Assembly (NCBI RefSeq): GCF_900106785.1
Contig: NZ_LT629843.1
Location: 268,291 to 332,290, forward strand
Direction: 5' to 3'
From: Prevotellamassilia timonensis
GTDB lineage: Bacteria > Bacteroidota > Bacteroidia > Bacteroidales > Bacteroidaceae
Length of the DNA stretch: 64,000 nucleotides
Below the pieces are notes generated by a model that was given only the letters and a program-made list of their open reading frames with translations, made no database searches and was not told the DNA's origin. This document shows positions 16,172 to 26,061 of this stretch, piece after piece. The stretch's first letter is position 1, and every line of letters starts with the position of its first letter. A program made the translations under genes and the position numbers.

Positions 16172-18505
16172 ATGTACGCTAATAAACTACGGTTACACCG
16201 CGCAAGCCTCATCACCATGTTGGCAGCCGTTAGCGCGGGCGCTTTGGCGCAAACACCCGAAGCCGCCGACTCGGTGGCCGCAAAGGGCAATAAAGAGGAG
16301 GGCAACCGCAATGTGATGCTTAACGCAGCATCGGCCAACGGACCACGCGAAATTTCAATCGGACTGCCGGGCGGCGATGTGAATGTGCTCGAAAACGGGC
16401 TGCCCGTTGTGTTTAACTCTAACCCGCACAATGTGAACACGCACTGGCGCGGCGACGGCTCGCTGAGTCACTCCGGCCTGCTCAAAATTTCGGAGACGGC
16501 TATCACTACCGGTAACATTGGCTATGCCGTGAACTCGTTTGACCAACTTGGTACGGACAAGACCAAGATGTTTAACGGCACGCTTAACTACAACGCCAAC
16601 CACTTTGGCAAACAGCAGTTCGACTTCAACCTCAACGGTGCCTTGGGCAAGGGGTGGTTCTACTCGGGCAGCGTGTATCAGAACTTTGACCCGGGCTCGT
16701 TCAAGCTGCGCTTTGCACAGTACCAGGACCGCACGGAGATATATAAGTTTGCTCTTACCAAGCTCTACAACGAGGGACGCGGACGCCTGTCGGCCGTTTA
16801 CCACTACTCTAACTCACACTGGCTGTCGAATGCCACTACCGGCGCGCCTTTTATATATAATGGCGACGGCTCGGTGAGTGAAATTCCGGGCTTCAAGCTC
16901 GGCACGACTTCGTACCTGCCCAACGTGAGCACTATTCCCTACATGGACATGCGCACAGGCGAGGTGAAGACTATCTCGCTGTACGATGCTACCGCAAGCC
17001 GCGGCAACCAGATAACACTGCTCAACAATTACCGCTGGGACAACGGGCTGGAGTGGGACGTGCGCTTTAAGTATGACCACGCACTGGGCTCTTACCTGTA
17101 TCAGACGCCGATGTCGCTGAGCGAGGTGCAGACTGCTGACGGCTATTACACCAAGGGGGCAGACGGCACGCTCTCGCCCTATGCCGGACACATGCAGAGC
17201 CGTATGTCGTGCTTTAACCGCGGACGCATTGACGAAACCTTCCTGACGTCGGAACTGAAACGTAAGCTGTCGAACATGACGTGGCGCGTGGGCATTGACC
17301 AATGGCACTATCACAACAATTATGCCTCGTGCACCACGATGTATGACCACACGGTGCAGGACACGCCCGAACTGCTGTATCACCCTGCTGCCCTGGCCGA
17401 GAAGAAGTATTACGGCTCTACGGCTTACTACAACTTTAACCAGAACGCTTCGGAATACTACAAGGGTGATGAGAACAAACTGGCCGTGTATGCCACACAC
17501 GACTGGGACGTGACTCCGAAACTCAACCTCTACTATGGCGCACGCCTGGAGTGGCAACGCTCTAAGGGCGTAAACGCTGCCGTGCGCAATGCCGACGGCA
17601 AATATGTGGGACGCTTTGCCAACTACCACCTGGGTGCCACCGCTGCCGACGGCACCGTGATAGCACCTGCCGACTACAGCTATGACTGGCTGAACCAGGT
17701 GTACACCGCAGCGCTGACTTACAAGATTACACACGAGTTTGGCCTTACGGGCGACTTTACTTACAACACGCAGCGCCCGGCCATGAACTCCTTTGCACCG
17801 GCCGAATTGCCTAACGTGGGCAAAATAGCCATTCCGCTCGGACGCGCTGGTATCTACTACAACAACAAGTGGTTGAGCCTCACTTCGCTCTTCTCATACA
17901 TTGCCAAGTCGAACAATAACTCTACGCTCAACCTTATCAACCCCAACAACCCGTCGGACATCAAGGCCTCGGCACTGACTTACGACATCAAGACGCTGGG
18001 CTGGACTACCGACGCTGTGGTGAAACCCTTCAAGGGCTTTGAGTTCCACTTCTTGTTCACTTATCAAAAGCCTACTTACAAGAAGTATGAAACGAGCGTG
18101 ACCTTCAGCGATGGCACGGTGAGCGGCATCAATGCCACTGGCAACATTGTGACGGAAATTCCTAAGGTGCTTGTCGAACTCGACCCGAGCTATACTTTCC
18201 TGGGCGACGCCCTGAGGGTGTGGGCTTCATTCCGCTACTTCTCAAAGACCTACGCCAACATCAAGAACGCTTACTACTTTAACGGACGATGGGAGACGTT
18301 TGGCGGTGTTGACTGGAAGGTGAACCGCCACGTGCAACTGGGCTGCACGGTTATCAACTTCCTGAACCAGACGGGTGCCAAGGGCTCTATTGCCGGTGCC
18401 GAACTGGTGGACAAGGAGCAGGCCGCACAGTACAACGGCGCATGGATGGCGGGCTCGTATATCCGCCCCTTCACTGTAGAATTTGCTGCTAAAATTAACT
18501 TCTAA
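16172..18505 (+). CDS. TonB-dependent receptor (SusC-like family without SusD partner)
   Basis: A 777-residue outer-membrane receptor, predicted to import oligosaccharides using TonB energy. The ATG at 16172 begins a signal peptide (hydrophobic part ASLITMLAAVSAGALAQ) and lies after the promoter. Mature residues start with a short linker, then a plug-like region (REISIGLPGGDVNVLENGLP to about residue 170), then a long barrel rich in aromatic and Asn/Tyr strands, ending EFAAKINF with a terminal Phe. There is no N-terminal carboxypeptidase-regulatory domain as in classical SusC and no SusD gene beside it. It is followed 13 bp later by GH32, which points to fructan or its fragments as ligand; that ligand is inferred from context. 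Confidence 0.83.
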   Translation: MYANKLRLHRASLITMLAAVSAGALAQTPEAADSVAAKGNKEEGNRNVMLNAASANGPREISIGLPGGDVNVLENGLPVVFNSNPHNVNTHWRGDGSLSHSGLLKISETAITTGNIGYAVNSFDQLGTDKTKMFNGTLNYNANHFGKQQFDFNLNGALGKGWFYSGSVYQNFDPGSFKLRFAQYQDRTEIYKFALTKLYNEGRGRLSAVYHYSNSHWLSNATTGAPFIYNGDGSVSEIPGFKLGTTSYLPNVSTIPYMDMRTGEVKTISLYDATASRGNQITLLNNYRWDNGLEWDVRFKYDHALGSYLYQTPMSLSEVQTADGYYTKGADGTLSPYAGHMQSRMSCFNRGRIDETFLTSELKRKLSNMTWRVGIDQWHYHNNYASCTTMYDHTVQDTPELLYHPAALAEKKYYGSTAYYNFNQNASEYYKGDENKLAVYATHDWDVTPKLNLYYGARLEWQRSKGVNAAVRNADGKYVGRFANYHLGATAADGTVIAPADYSYDWLNQVYTAALTYKITHEFGLTGDFTYNTQRPAMNSFAPAELPNVGKIAIPLGRAGIYYNNKWLSLTSLFSYIAKSNNNSTLNLINPNNPSDIKASALTYDIKTLGWTTDAVVKPFKGFEFHFLFTYQKPTYKKYETSVTFSDGTVSGINATGNIVTEIPKVLVELDPSYTFLGDALRVWASFRYFSKTYANIKNAYYFNGRWETFGGVDWKVNRHVQLGCTVINFLNQTGAKGSIAGAELVDKEQAAQYNGAWMAGSYIRPFTVEFAAKINF

Positions 18506-18518
18506 CACATACCTCATC

Positions 18519-20357
18519 ATGAAATATCTTTCTGCATCTATCATCATGGGCGCCGCCCTTGCGGCATCGTGCGCCTCAAGCAACGGCTCGTTCACACTCA
18601 ACCAGCCAAGCGACACACTCACCATAGTAAATATCAACCATGCTCCCAAATACGCTATTCTGCCCATCGAGGAGGAGCAGCCCGAAGCACAAGTAATGCT
18701 CAACGGCACCCCGATGGACGTACGTCTGGCCGTGAACAAGGTGGACTACACAGTGCCCTTCCCACTGCACGCCGGGGCCGAAAAGGACTCGCTCGTTATC
18801 AAGAACCTGGCACGCAACGCCGTGGCTTGGAAACACATTGAGCTGGCCGACACTTTTGACACTGCCAACCGCGAAAAGTTCCGCCCCATCTACCACCACA
18901 CACCTGCGTATGGCTGGATGAATGACGCTAACGGACTGGTGTACAAGGACGGTGAGTACCACCTCTACTTCCAGTACAACCCTTATGGCTCAAAGTGGGG
19001 CAACATGCACTGGGGACACTCGGTGTCGAAGGACCTCGTGCACTGGACACACGAGCAGCCGGCTATTGCACGCGACACCATGGGCCACATATTCTCGGGC
19101 TCGTGCGTGGTTGACCACAACAATACGGCAGGCTTTGGCAAGGACGCTATCATTGCTTTCTACACCTCGCACAAGAATCTGCCCGGCAACCACCAGCGCC
19201 AGCAGCAGTGCATAGCCTACAGCCTCGACAACGGTCGCACTTACACTAAATACGAGGGCAACCCCGTGCTTACACCCTTCGACGGGCTGGAGAATTTCCG
19301 CGACCCGAAGGTGTTCTGGTATGCACCGCAAAACAAATGGGTGATGATTGTGAGCGCCGACAAGAACATGCGTTTCTACGAATCGAAAGACCTTAAAAAG
19401 TGGAGCTACATGAGCGAGTGGGGCGCCGGTTACGGCCCGCAGCCCAACCAGTTTGAGTGTCCCGACTTTTTCGAGATGGCAGTTGACGGCAACGCACAGC
19501 ACAAAAAGTGGGTGATGATTGTCAACATCAATCCGGGCTTTGCATACGGCGGCAGCGGCACCATGTACTTTGTAGGCCAGTTTGACGGCCACAAGTTTAC
19601 GTGCGACACCGCACCCAACGATGTGAAGTGGCTCGACTGGGGCAAGGACCACTATGCCACAGTGACCTACTCCAACACACCGGGACGCATCATTGCCATG
19701 CCATGGATGAGCAACTGGCAGTATGCCAACCTCACGCCCACACAGCAGTTCCGCTCACAAAACGCACTGCCGCGCGAGCTCAAGCTCTACACGGCCGACA
19801 ACGGCGAGCAACTGGTGAGCGCTGCACCGGTCAAGGAAACTGAGGCCCTGCGCAACAAGGCTACCGACCTGGGCTCGTTTGAGGGCGAAAAGCAGGCCAA
19901 AATTGACAACGAGGGCGCCTTTGAACTCGACTTCGACCTCCAGGCTGGCACAGCCGACAAGTGTGGCGTAGAAATTGCCAACGCCAAGGGCGAAAAGGTG
20001 AGCATCTATTACGATGTCAAGGCACAGCGCTTTGTGATGGACCGTGCCGAGAGCGGCATTACCGAGTTTGGCAACAAGGTGGAACCGCACCAGCTCGACA
20101 ATGCACAAAGCTTGAAACGCTACAAAGAGGTGACTGTCAACTACCACAATGCCTTTGCCCTTGGCACCTGGGCCCCCGTGCCCGTCAAGGCCGACACGCA
20201 CCACGTGCAAATATTTGTCGACAAGTCGTCAGTTGAACTCTTTGTGGACGGTGGCCGCATTGCCATGACCAACCTCGTATTCCCCAACGAACCATACAAC
20301 CAGCTCCGCTTCTTTGGCGGCAAGGTGGCAAATGCCAAAGCCTACAACATCAAGTAG
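18519..20357 (+). CDS. GH32 fructan hydrolase, lipoprotein (levanase/inulinase type)
   Basis: A 612-residue glycoside hydrolase family 32 enzyme that cleaves beta-fructosyl links. The ATG at 18519 gives a lipoprotein signal with lipobox-like AASC (Cys near residue 18), so it is anchored in the outer or inner membrane facing the periplasm or outside. A short N-terminal beta domain is followed by the five-blade propeller. Catalytic landmarks are the nucleophile Asp136 in WMNDANG, the stabiliser Asp262 in FRDPKV and the acid/base Glu313 in ECPDFF. A C-terminal beta-sandwich follows. Together with the adjacent permease and fructokinase it makes a short fructan pathway. Exo or endo action, and levan or inulin preference, cannot be read from the sequence. 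Confidence 0.93.
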   Translation: MKYLSASIIMGAALAASCASSNGSFTLNQPSDTLTIVNINHAPKYAILPIEEEQPEAQVMLNGTPMDVRLAVNKVDYTVPFPLHAGAEKDSLVIKNLARNAVAWKHIELADTFDTANREKFRPIYHHTPAYGWMNDANGLVYKDGEYHLYFQYNPYGSKWGNMHWGHSVSKDLVHWTHEQPAIARDTMGHIFSGSCVVDHNNTAGFGKDAIIAFYTSHKNLPGNHQRQQQCIAYSLDNGRTYTKYEGNPVLTPFDGLENFRDPKVFWYAPQNKWVMIVSADKNMRFYESKDLKKWSYMSEWGAGYGPQPNQFECPDFFEMAVDGNAQHKKWVMIVNINPGFAYGGSGTMYFVGQFDGHKFTCDTAPNDVKWLDWGKDHYATVTYSNTPGRIIAMPWMSNWQYANLTPTQQFRSQNALPRELKLYTADNGEQLVSAAPVKETEALRNKATDLGSFEGEKQAKIDNEGAFELDFDLQAGTADKCGVEIANAKGEKVSIYYDVKAQRFVMDRAESGITEFGNKVEPHQLDNAQSLKRYKEVTVNYHNAFALGTWAPVPVKADTHHVQIFVDKSSVELFVDGGRIAMTNLVFPNEPYNQLRFFGGKVANAKAYNIK

Positions 20358-20381
20358 GCTGGCTATAAAGCTTTAGAACTT

Positions 20382-20441
20382 GGAGGTTAAAAGGGCTGCC
20401 ACAGGCCATTCGGTGGCCCGCGGCTGAGCCTTTTAACCTCC
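20382..20441 (+). terminator. Long hairpin between GH32 and permease genes
   Basis: GGAGGTTAAAAGG and CCTTTTAACCTCC form a perfect 13-bp outer stem, with GGCC-rich pairing inside. It has no T-run and lies between genes that appear to act together, so partial termination or mRNA stabilisation is as likely as full termination. Confidence 0.5.
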
Positions 20442-20490
20442 TTGTCCTCTAAATTCTGCCCCATTCCTTCCCCCAACAATCTCTCATCTC

Positions 20491-21639
20491 ATGAAACAGA
20501 AATCTATCATATTGGGCATCATCATGCTCTGCTTCTTTGCCATGGGCTTTGTCGACCTTGTCGGCATCGCTTCCAACTACGTAAAAGCAGACCTCGGGCT
20601 GAGTGACACCGAGGCCAACCTATTTCCCTCGCTCGTATTCTTCTGGTTCCTTATATTCAGCGTGCCGACCGGTGTGCTCATGAACAAGATTGGGCGCCGC
20701 CGCACAGTGGTGCTGAGTCTCATAGTAACCTTTGCATCATTGCTCATGCCCCTGTTTGGCGAGGGCTACACACTGATGCTCGTGTCATTCTCGCTCCTCG
20801 GCATTGGCAACGCCATCATGCAAACATCGCTCAACCCCCTGCTGAGCAATGTGGTGACGGGCGGCAACCTGTCGAGCGTGCTCACCTTTGGCCAGTTTGT
20901 CAAGGCCATAGCCTCGTTCCTCGCCCCCATCATCGCCGCATGGGGTGCCAGCCAAAACGCCTTCGGGCTGGGTTGGCGTGTACTCTTCCCCATCTACATG
21001 ACCATTGCCATCATAGCCACCCTGGCGCTTGGTGCCAGCCGTGTTGACGAGGCCCCGGCCAACCGCGCCTCGGGTTTCAAGGCCTGCTTTGCCTTGCTGG
21101 CCAACCCCTTTGTGCTGCTCTGCTTTGTGGCCATCATGTGCCACGTGGGCATCGATGTGGGCACCAACACCACAGCGCCCAAACTCCTGCAGGAGCACCT
21201 TGGCCTCACACTCACCGAAGCCGGATTTGCCACGAGCCTCTACTTCATATTCCGCACGGCGGGCTGCTTCCTCGGCGCATTCATTCTGCGCAAGGTGAGC
21301 GAGCGCACATTCTTTGCGCTGAGCGTAGCGCTGATGGCAGTAGCCATGGCAGGCTTCCTCACGCTGCACTCACGAACGGCCCTCTACGTGTGCATTGCCC
21401 TCGTAGGTTTTGGCAACTCCAACATCTTCCCCATCACCTTTGCCCAAGCCCTTAAAGCCTGCCCCGACAAGCAGAACGAGGTTTCGGGCCTGATGATCAT
21501 GGGCCTCTTCGGTGGCACCGTGTTCCCCCTCGCCATGGGCTATGCCAGCGACGCCGTGGCCAGCCAGTGGGGCGCCGTAGCCGTAATGGCCGCCGCCGTG
21601 CTCTACCTTGTATATTACACCACCCGCATTAAAGCATAA
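20491..21639 (+). CDS. MFS sugar permease, FucP-like (probable fructose importer)
   Basis: A 382-residue major facilitator with about twelve hydrophobic segments. The first is IILGIIMLCFFAMGFVDLVG, and the loop motif NKIGRRRTVV follows helix 2. It resembles the FucP/sugar:H+ symporter branch used in Bacteroides fructan loci to bring free fructose across the inner membrane. It sits between GH32 and a fructokinase, which supports fructose as the cargo; that is inference. The kinase starts 28 bp after its stop codon, so the two are co-transcribed. Confidence 0.85.
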   Translation: MKQKSIILGIIMLCFFAMGFVDLVGIASNYVKADLGLSDTEANLFPSLVFFWFLIFSVPTGVLMNKIGRRRTVVLSLIVTFASLLMPLFGEGYTLMLVSFSLLGIGNAIMQTSLNPLLSNVVTGGNLSSVLTFGQFVKAIASFLAPIIAAWGASQNAFGLGWRVLFPIYMTIAIIATLALGASRVDEAPANRASGFKACFALLANPFVLLCFVAIMCHVGIDVGTNTTAPKLLQEHLGLTLTEAGFATSLYFIFRTAGCFLGAFILRKVSERTFFALSVALMAVAMAGFLTLHSRTALYVCIALVGFGNSNIFPITFAQALKACPDKQNEVSGLMIMGLFGGTVFPLAMGYASDAVASQWGAVAVMAAAVLYLVYYTTRIKA

Positions 21640-21666
21640 TCTACTTACCTCAACAACCATATCACC

Positions 21667-22569
21667 ATGCAACAATATGTAATAGGACTCGGCGAAGTGC
21701 TGTGGGACGTGCTGCCCACAGGCAAGCAAATAGGCGGTGCACCCGCCAACTTCGCCTTTCACGTATCACAATTTGGTCTGCCCGTGCGCGTAGTGTCGGC
21801 CATAGGCAGCGACGCGCTGGCCACCGAAACACGCAACGTGTTTGCCGAACGCCACCTCGAGGCTATCATGCCCTCGCTGCCCCAGCCAACAGGCACCGTC
21901 ATAGCCGAGATTGACGAGAGCGGCGTGGCCCACTACACCTTCCCCGACAATGTGGCTTGGGACAACATACCCTTCACCCCCGAAATGGAGGCCATGGCGC
22001 GCCAAACGCGTGCCGTGTGCTGGGGTTCGCTTGCACAGCGCAGCGAAGTGTCGCGCCAGAGCATTCTGCGCTTTGTCGACACCGTGCCCGACGGCCCCGG
22101 CCAGTACAAGATATTCGACATCAACCTGCGCCAGAACTTCTACACCCGCGAGGTCATCACCGAGTCGTTAGAGCGCGCCAATGTGCTTAAAATCAACGAC
22201 GAGGAACTCGTGGTAGTGGCCCGCATGTTTGGGTTGCAAGGCACCGACCTCGAGGCCAAGTGCCGCACCCTGCTCACCGACTACCACCTCGACATGGTCA
22301 TACTCACCTGTGGCGAGAACGGCAGCTACATATTCACCCCCGCCACCCCCGACTGCCCACTGGGCGGCACCTCGTTCATGGAGACACCGCGCGTTGAGGT
22401 GAGCGACACCATCGGTGCAGGCGACTCATTTACCGGCACTCTTGTAGCATCGCTCATCGAGGGCATGCCCGTGCGCCAGGCCCATGCCCGCGCCGTCAAG
22501 GTGAGTGCCTACGTGTGCACCCAGCCGGGCGCCATGCCCATACTGCCCGACAGCGTCAAGCAAGGGTAG
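21667..22569 (+). CDS. PfkB-family carbohydrate kinase (fructokinase)
   Basis: A 300-residue ribokinase-fold enzyme. The N-terminal signature GEVLWDVLPTGKQIGGAPAN binds sugar. The C-terminal signature DTIGAGDSFTG near residue 255 holds the catalytic Asp and the anion hole. It would phosphorylate the fructose delivered by the neighbouring permease to fructose-6-phosphate for glycolysis. Its length is normal and the gene ends the fructan operon at a strong terminator. Other hexose substrates are possible by family, but the context favours fructose. Confidence 0.9.
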   Translation: MQQYVIGLGEVLWDVLPTGKQIGGAPANFAFHVSQFGLPVRVVSAIGSDALATETRNVFAERHLEAIMPSLPQPTGTVIAEIDESGVAHYTFPDNVAWDNIPFTPEMEAMARQTRAVCWGSLAQRSEVSRQSILRFVDTVPDGPGQYKIFDINLRQNFYTREVITESLERANVLKINDEELVVVARMFGLQGTDLEAKCRTLLTDYHLDMVILTCGENGSYIFTPATPDCPLGGTSFMETPRVEVSDTIGAGDSFTGTLVASLIEGMPVRQAHARAVKVSAYVCTQPGAMPILPDSVKQG

Positions 22570-22599
22570 CCACACATTCCGCTTTTGATTTTACCAACC

Positions 22600-22646
22600 A
22601 AAGCCTTGCAGCAGGAGCCACGTGCCCCGGCCGCAAGGCTTTTTTA
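22600..22646 (+). terminator. Intrinsic terminator of the fructan operon
   Basis: AAAGCCTTGC and GCAAGGCTTT form a perfect 10-bp stem followed by a T-run, 31 bp after the kinase stop codon. Confidence 0.85.
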
Positions 22647-22730
22647 TTGTAGCAAAAGCCATGCCAACGCACCCGCCCGCAGCCCCCGCCCGCTGTCACA
22701 ATATATGTTACATAACATACCGCCAAAGCC

Positions 22731-22760
22731 TTGCACTCCAACCAAAAGCCCGTACCTTTG
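22731..22760 (+). promoter_or_regulatory. Promoter of the GH20 gene
   Basis: TTG at 22731-22733 and TACCTTTG at 22753-22760 are 19 bp apart, a good Bacteroidota promoter. It lies 115 bp before the start at 22875 and excludes the upstream in-frame ATG at 22731. Confidence 0.7.
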
Positions 22761-22874
22761 CACATCGGAGGGAGAGCCAAACGCAGCGAGCCTTTTTGCC
22801 CGCTGCGCCCGCGCCCGTTAACCACCGCACATATCTATAATACTGACAACACCGACACACAACCTGCTTACTGC

Positions 22875-25800
22875 ATGAAACACCTTCTCTACACACTTGC
22901 CATAGCCAGCGGCAGCCTGCTGGCCCTCAACGCCAATGCCAAGGTGGGCGACCTCCTGCCCCGTCCACACCAAATTGAGCTCACTGCCGGGGCCGCACCG
23001 TTTGCCCTGCAGCGCACCGTGGCCATCACCGACCCCACCGGCTGCACCTATCTCAAGAACTTTTTCACCGCCAACGGCTGCACCATTGCCGCCGCGGGCG
23101 AGAGCGCTGCCGCCACAGTCACCGTCACCCTGGCCAATGCCATCGAGGGCGCCTACGACTACGAGGTGGCCAACTTCCCCAACGAGGGCTACAAGCTTAG
23201 CATCACCGCCAACGCCATCAACATCACCGCTGCAAGCCCCACCGGCGTGATACGTGCCGCACAGACGCTGCAACAACTGGCCGAGGGCTACACCGACACG
23301 GGCGCACCCGCCGCCCTCGAGGCCCTCAGCATGACCGACTGGCCCGCCTTCAAGGTGCGTGGCTGGATGCAGGACGTAGGCCGCTCATTCCTTTCGGTCG
23401 ACGAGTTGAAAAAGGAGATCGACCTCTACGCCCGTTTCAAGGTGAACGTGTTTCACTGGCATCTGACCGAAAAGATAGGCTGGCGTTTCGAGGTAAAAGC
23501 CTACCCGCAACTCACCAGCTACACCAAGGGTGTGCGCTACCCCGGCCAGTACTACACCCAGGAGCAGTGCAAGGAGGTGGAGGCTTATGCTGCCGAGCGC
23601 GGCATCACCGTCATACCCGAAATTGACATGCCGGGCCACAGCGACGTGTTCAAGAACGCCATGGGCTTCGACATGCAAACCGACGAGGGCAAAAAGGCTC
23701 TGAAAGTCATACTCAAAGAGGCCGCCGAGGTATTTTCCAAAGCCCCCTACATACACATTGGCGGCGACGAAGTGACCATCAAGGACGGCTTCCTCGAGGA
23801 GATGACCGACTTCGTGCGCAACACGCTGGGCCGCAAAGTGGTGCTTTGGAACAAGCTCAACAACAAAGCCGTGACCAAGGACATAGCCGACATGACACAA
23901 ATGTGGGCCACGAGTGGCACTGCCGTAAAGGGACTGCCCAACATCGACTGCCGCTACAACTACATCAACCACTTCGACGTCTACGCCGACCTCGTGGGCA
24001 TCTACAAGAGCAACATCTACTATGCCGACAAGGGCAACCCCGACATTGCCGGCACCATATCAGCCGCATGGAACGACACCAAAGTGGCCACCGAAGACGA
24101 CATCATACGCCAAAACAACCAATACGCCAACGTGCTGGCCTCGGCCGAGCGCGGCTGGATTGGCGGCGGCAAGCAATACATCGAGGCTGGCGGCACCCGC
24201 CTGCCCAACACAGGCGAGGAGTACGAGGAGTTTGCCGACTTTGAGCGCCGCTTCCTGTTTCACAAAGCACATTCGCTGCAAGGCGCGCCCATTCCCTACG
24301 TCAAGCAGAGCAACATACGCTGGCGCCTGACTGAGCCTTTCCCCAACGACGGCGACGCCACCAAAGCTTTCCCGCCCGAACAGGCCGCCAAACTCGATGC
24401 CGTGATGCCCACCACCTACAGCTACAACGGCACAGACTATGCCGCCAAGCAAGTGACCGGTGGCGGCGTATACCTGCGCCACATCTGGCACGGCACCGTG
24501 CGCGGCGTGCTCAACAATCCTGCCAACAACCAGACGTGCTACGCTTGGACCTACGTATACTCGCCAGTGGCACAGGACGCCGGTGCGCAAATTGAGTTCT
24601 ACACCTACTCGCGCTCGGGCAGAGACAAGATGCCACCGGCCGGCAAGTGGGACCGCCGCGGCTCGCAAGTGTGGCTCAACGGGCAGGAGATTGCAGCACC
24701 CACCTGGCAACAGCCCGACAAGGACATACCGCAGGACAACACTACACTGGGCCTGACCAACGAAAACTTTACCGCACGCCCCGTGGTCAAGGTTCACCTT
24801 AACGAGGGATGGAACAAGGTGTTCCTAAAACTGCCACACGCCAACTCGGGCGGCACCGCACGCGACAAGTGGCAGTACACCTTTGTGCTGACCGACACCG
24901 AGGGCAAGAATGCGCTCGAGGGCATCACCTACTCGCCCGACCGCACACTCGACCCCTTCACCGAGGACCCCACACCCGACCCGCGCCCCAAGGCAAGCAA
25001 CGACAGCATAGCCTACTGGTACCAGTTCAACACGCCCTTGCGCGGCAACCGCTACCCCACCTCACAGGGTGCCGGACAACCCATCGTGGGCAACACCACC
25101 GCCACCAAAGCATCGCAGTGGAAGTTCGTGGCACGTACCGACAACGCCAACTCTTTCGACATCATCAACCGTGCCGACAGCACCTACATATCGCCCGCCT
25201 CAGCCAACAACAAGGCCCTCAACACGGCCAAGGAGCGGCCCACAGCCGGTTGGCAAATAAAGGAGGCCGACACCGAAGGCTACTTTATCATATTTAGCGG
25301 CACGTCGCAATTCAACCAAACTACATTCTCGCCCTTCAGCGTATACAACTGGGGTTACAACACCAACGTCAAGCCTAACGACTACCGCACCGACGACGCC
25401 GGCTGCCAATACAGTTTCAAACTCGTCAACACCGAGCTAATCAGCCCCGAGCCTCAGCCCAACGGCAGTCCCACGCTGAGCAACGCCACCACGAGCCACT
25501 ACTACAAGTTCAGCTCGGCACGCTTCCCCAACTACTACCCCACCTCGCTGGGCGAGGGACAGCCCGTCACAAGCCGGACCGACGCCAGCACACAAGCCTC
25601 GGAATGGAAATTTGTAGACCGCACCGACGGCACCTTCGACATTGTCAACCGCCACGACGGCCTTTACATATCGCCCGCATCAAGCAACAACACTGCCCTC
25701 AACGCGGTGGCCGCACAGCCCGAAGCGGGTTGGAAACTGCTCGACAGCGGACAATCGGGCTATTTCATATTTGTGAGCGATGCCAACCATGCCGAAATCA

Positions 25801-26060
25801 ACCAGACCAAAGCCAAAGAGGGCTACAAGCTCTACAACTGGGGCTACGGCTCAAAGACCAACGGCGAATACCGCTTCGACGACAACGGCTGCTGGTTCAG
25901 TTTCAGCCCCACCGAAACTGTCGACAACACTGCCACCGGCATAGGCGCCATCACCACCGCCACCACCCCCGAACAATGGTACGACCTCAGCGGCCGACGC
26001 GTAGCACGCCCCACCAAGGGCCTCTACATATCGAGCAAAGGCCGAAAGGTGGTACGGTGA
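22875..26060 (+). CDS. Secreted GH20 beta-N-acetylhexosaminidase with tandem C-terminal repeat domains
   Basis: A 1,061-residue enzyme predicted to release terminal N-acetylhexosamines from host or diet glycans. The signal peptide is MKHLLYTLAIASGSLLALNA. A GH20b domain covers about residues 30-150 and the GH20 barrel about 155-520, with the catalytic pair Asp298-Glu299 in IHIGGDEV and HWHLTEKIGW upstream. About 520-700 form a galactose-binding-like beta-sandwich. Two homologous modules of roughly 145 residues follow (about 710-860 and 870-1020), sharing YPTS, WKF, FDI, YISPAS and YNWGY words, and look like trefoil-type carbohydrate-binding domains. The end (WYDLSGRRVARPTKGLYISS) is a T9SS-like tail. 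It is transcribed separately from the fructan genes. Confidence 0.88.
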   Translation: MKHLLYTLAIASGSLLALNANAKVGDLLPRPHQIELTAGAAPFALQRTVAITDPTGCTYLKNFFTANGCTIAAAGESAAATVTVTLANAIEGAYDYEVANFPNEGYKLSITANAINITAASPTGVIRAAQTLQQLAEGYTDTGAPAALEALSMTDWPAFKVRGWMQDVGRSFLSVDELKKEIDLYARFKVNVFHWHLTEKIGWRFEVKAYPQLTSYTKGVRYPGQYYTQEQCKEVEAYAAERGITVIPEIDMPGHSDVFKNAMGFDMQTDEGKKALKVILKEAAEVFSKAPYIHIGGDEVTIKDGFLEEMTDFVRNTLGRKVVLWNKLNNKAVTKDIADMTQMWATSGTAVKGLPNIDCRYNYINHFDVYADLVGIYKSNIYYADKGNPDIAGTISAAWNDTKVATEDDIIRQNNQYANVLASAERGWIGGGKQYIEAGGTRLPNTGEEYEEFADFERRFLFHKAHSLQGAPIPYVKQSNIRWRLTEPFPNDGDATKAFPPEQAAKLDAVMPTTYSYNGTDYAAKQVTGGGVYLRHIWHGTVRGVLNNPANNQTCYAWTYVYSPVAQDAGAQIEFYTYSRSGRDKMPPAGKWDRRGSQVWLNGQEIAAPTWQQPDKDIPQDNTTLGLTNENFTARPVVKVHLNEGWNKVFLKLPHANSGGTARDKWQYTFVLTDTEGKNALEGITYSPDRTLDPFTEDPTPDPRPKASNDSIAYWYQFNTPLRGNRYPTSQGAGQPIVGNTTATKASQWKFVARTDNANSFDIINRADSTYISPASANNKALNTAKERPTAGWQIKEADTEGYFIIFSGTSQFNQTTFSPFSVYNWGYNTNVKPNDYRTDDAGCQYSFKLVNTELISPEPQPNGSPTLSNATTSHYYKFSSARFPNYYPTSLGEGQPVTSRTDASTQASEWKFVDRTDGTFDIVNRHDGLYISPASSNNTALNAVAAQPEAGWKLLDSGQSGYFIFVSDANHAEINQTKAKEGYKLYNWGYGSKTNGEYRFDDNGCWFSFSPTETVDNTATGIGAITTATTPEQWYDLSGRRVARPTKGLYISSKGRKVVR

Positions 26061-26061
26061 T

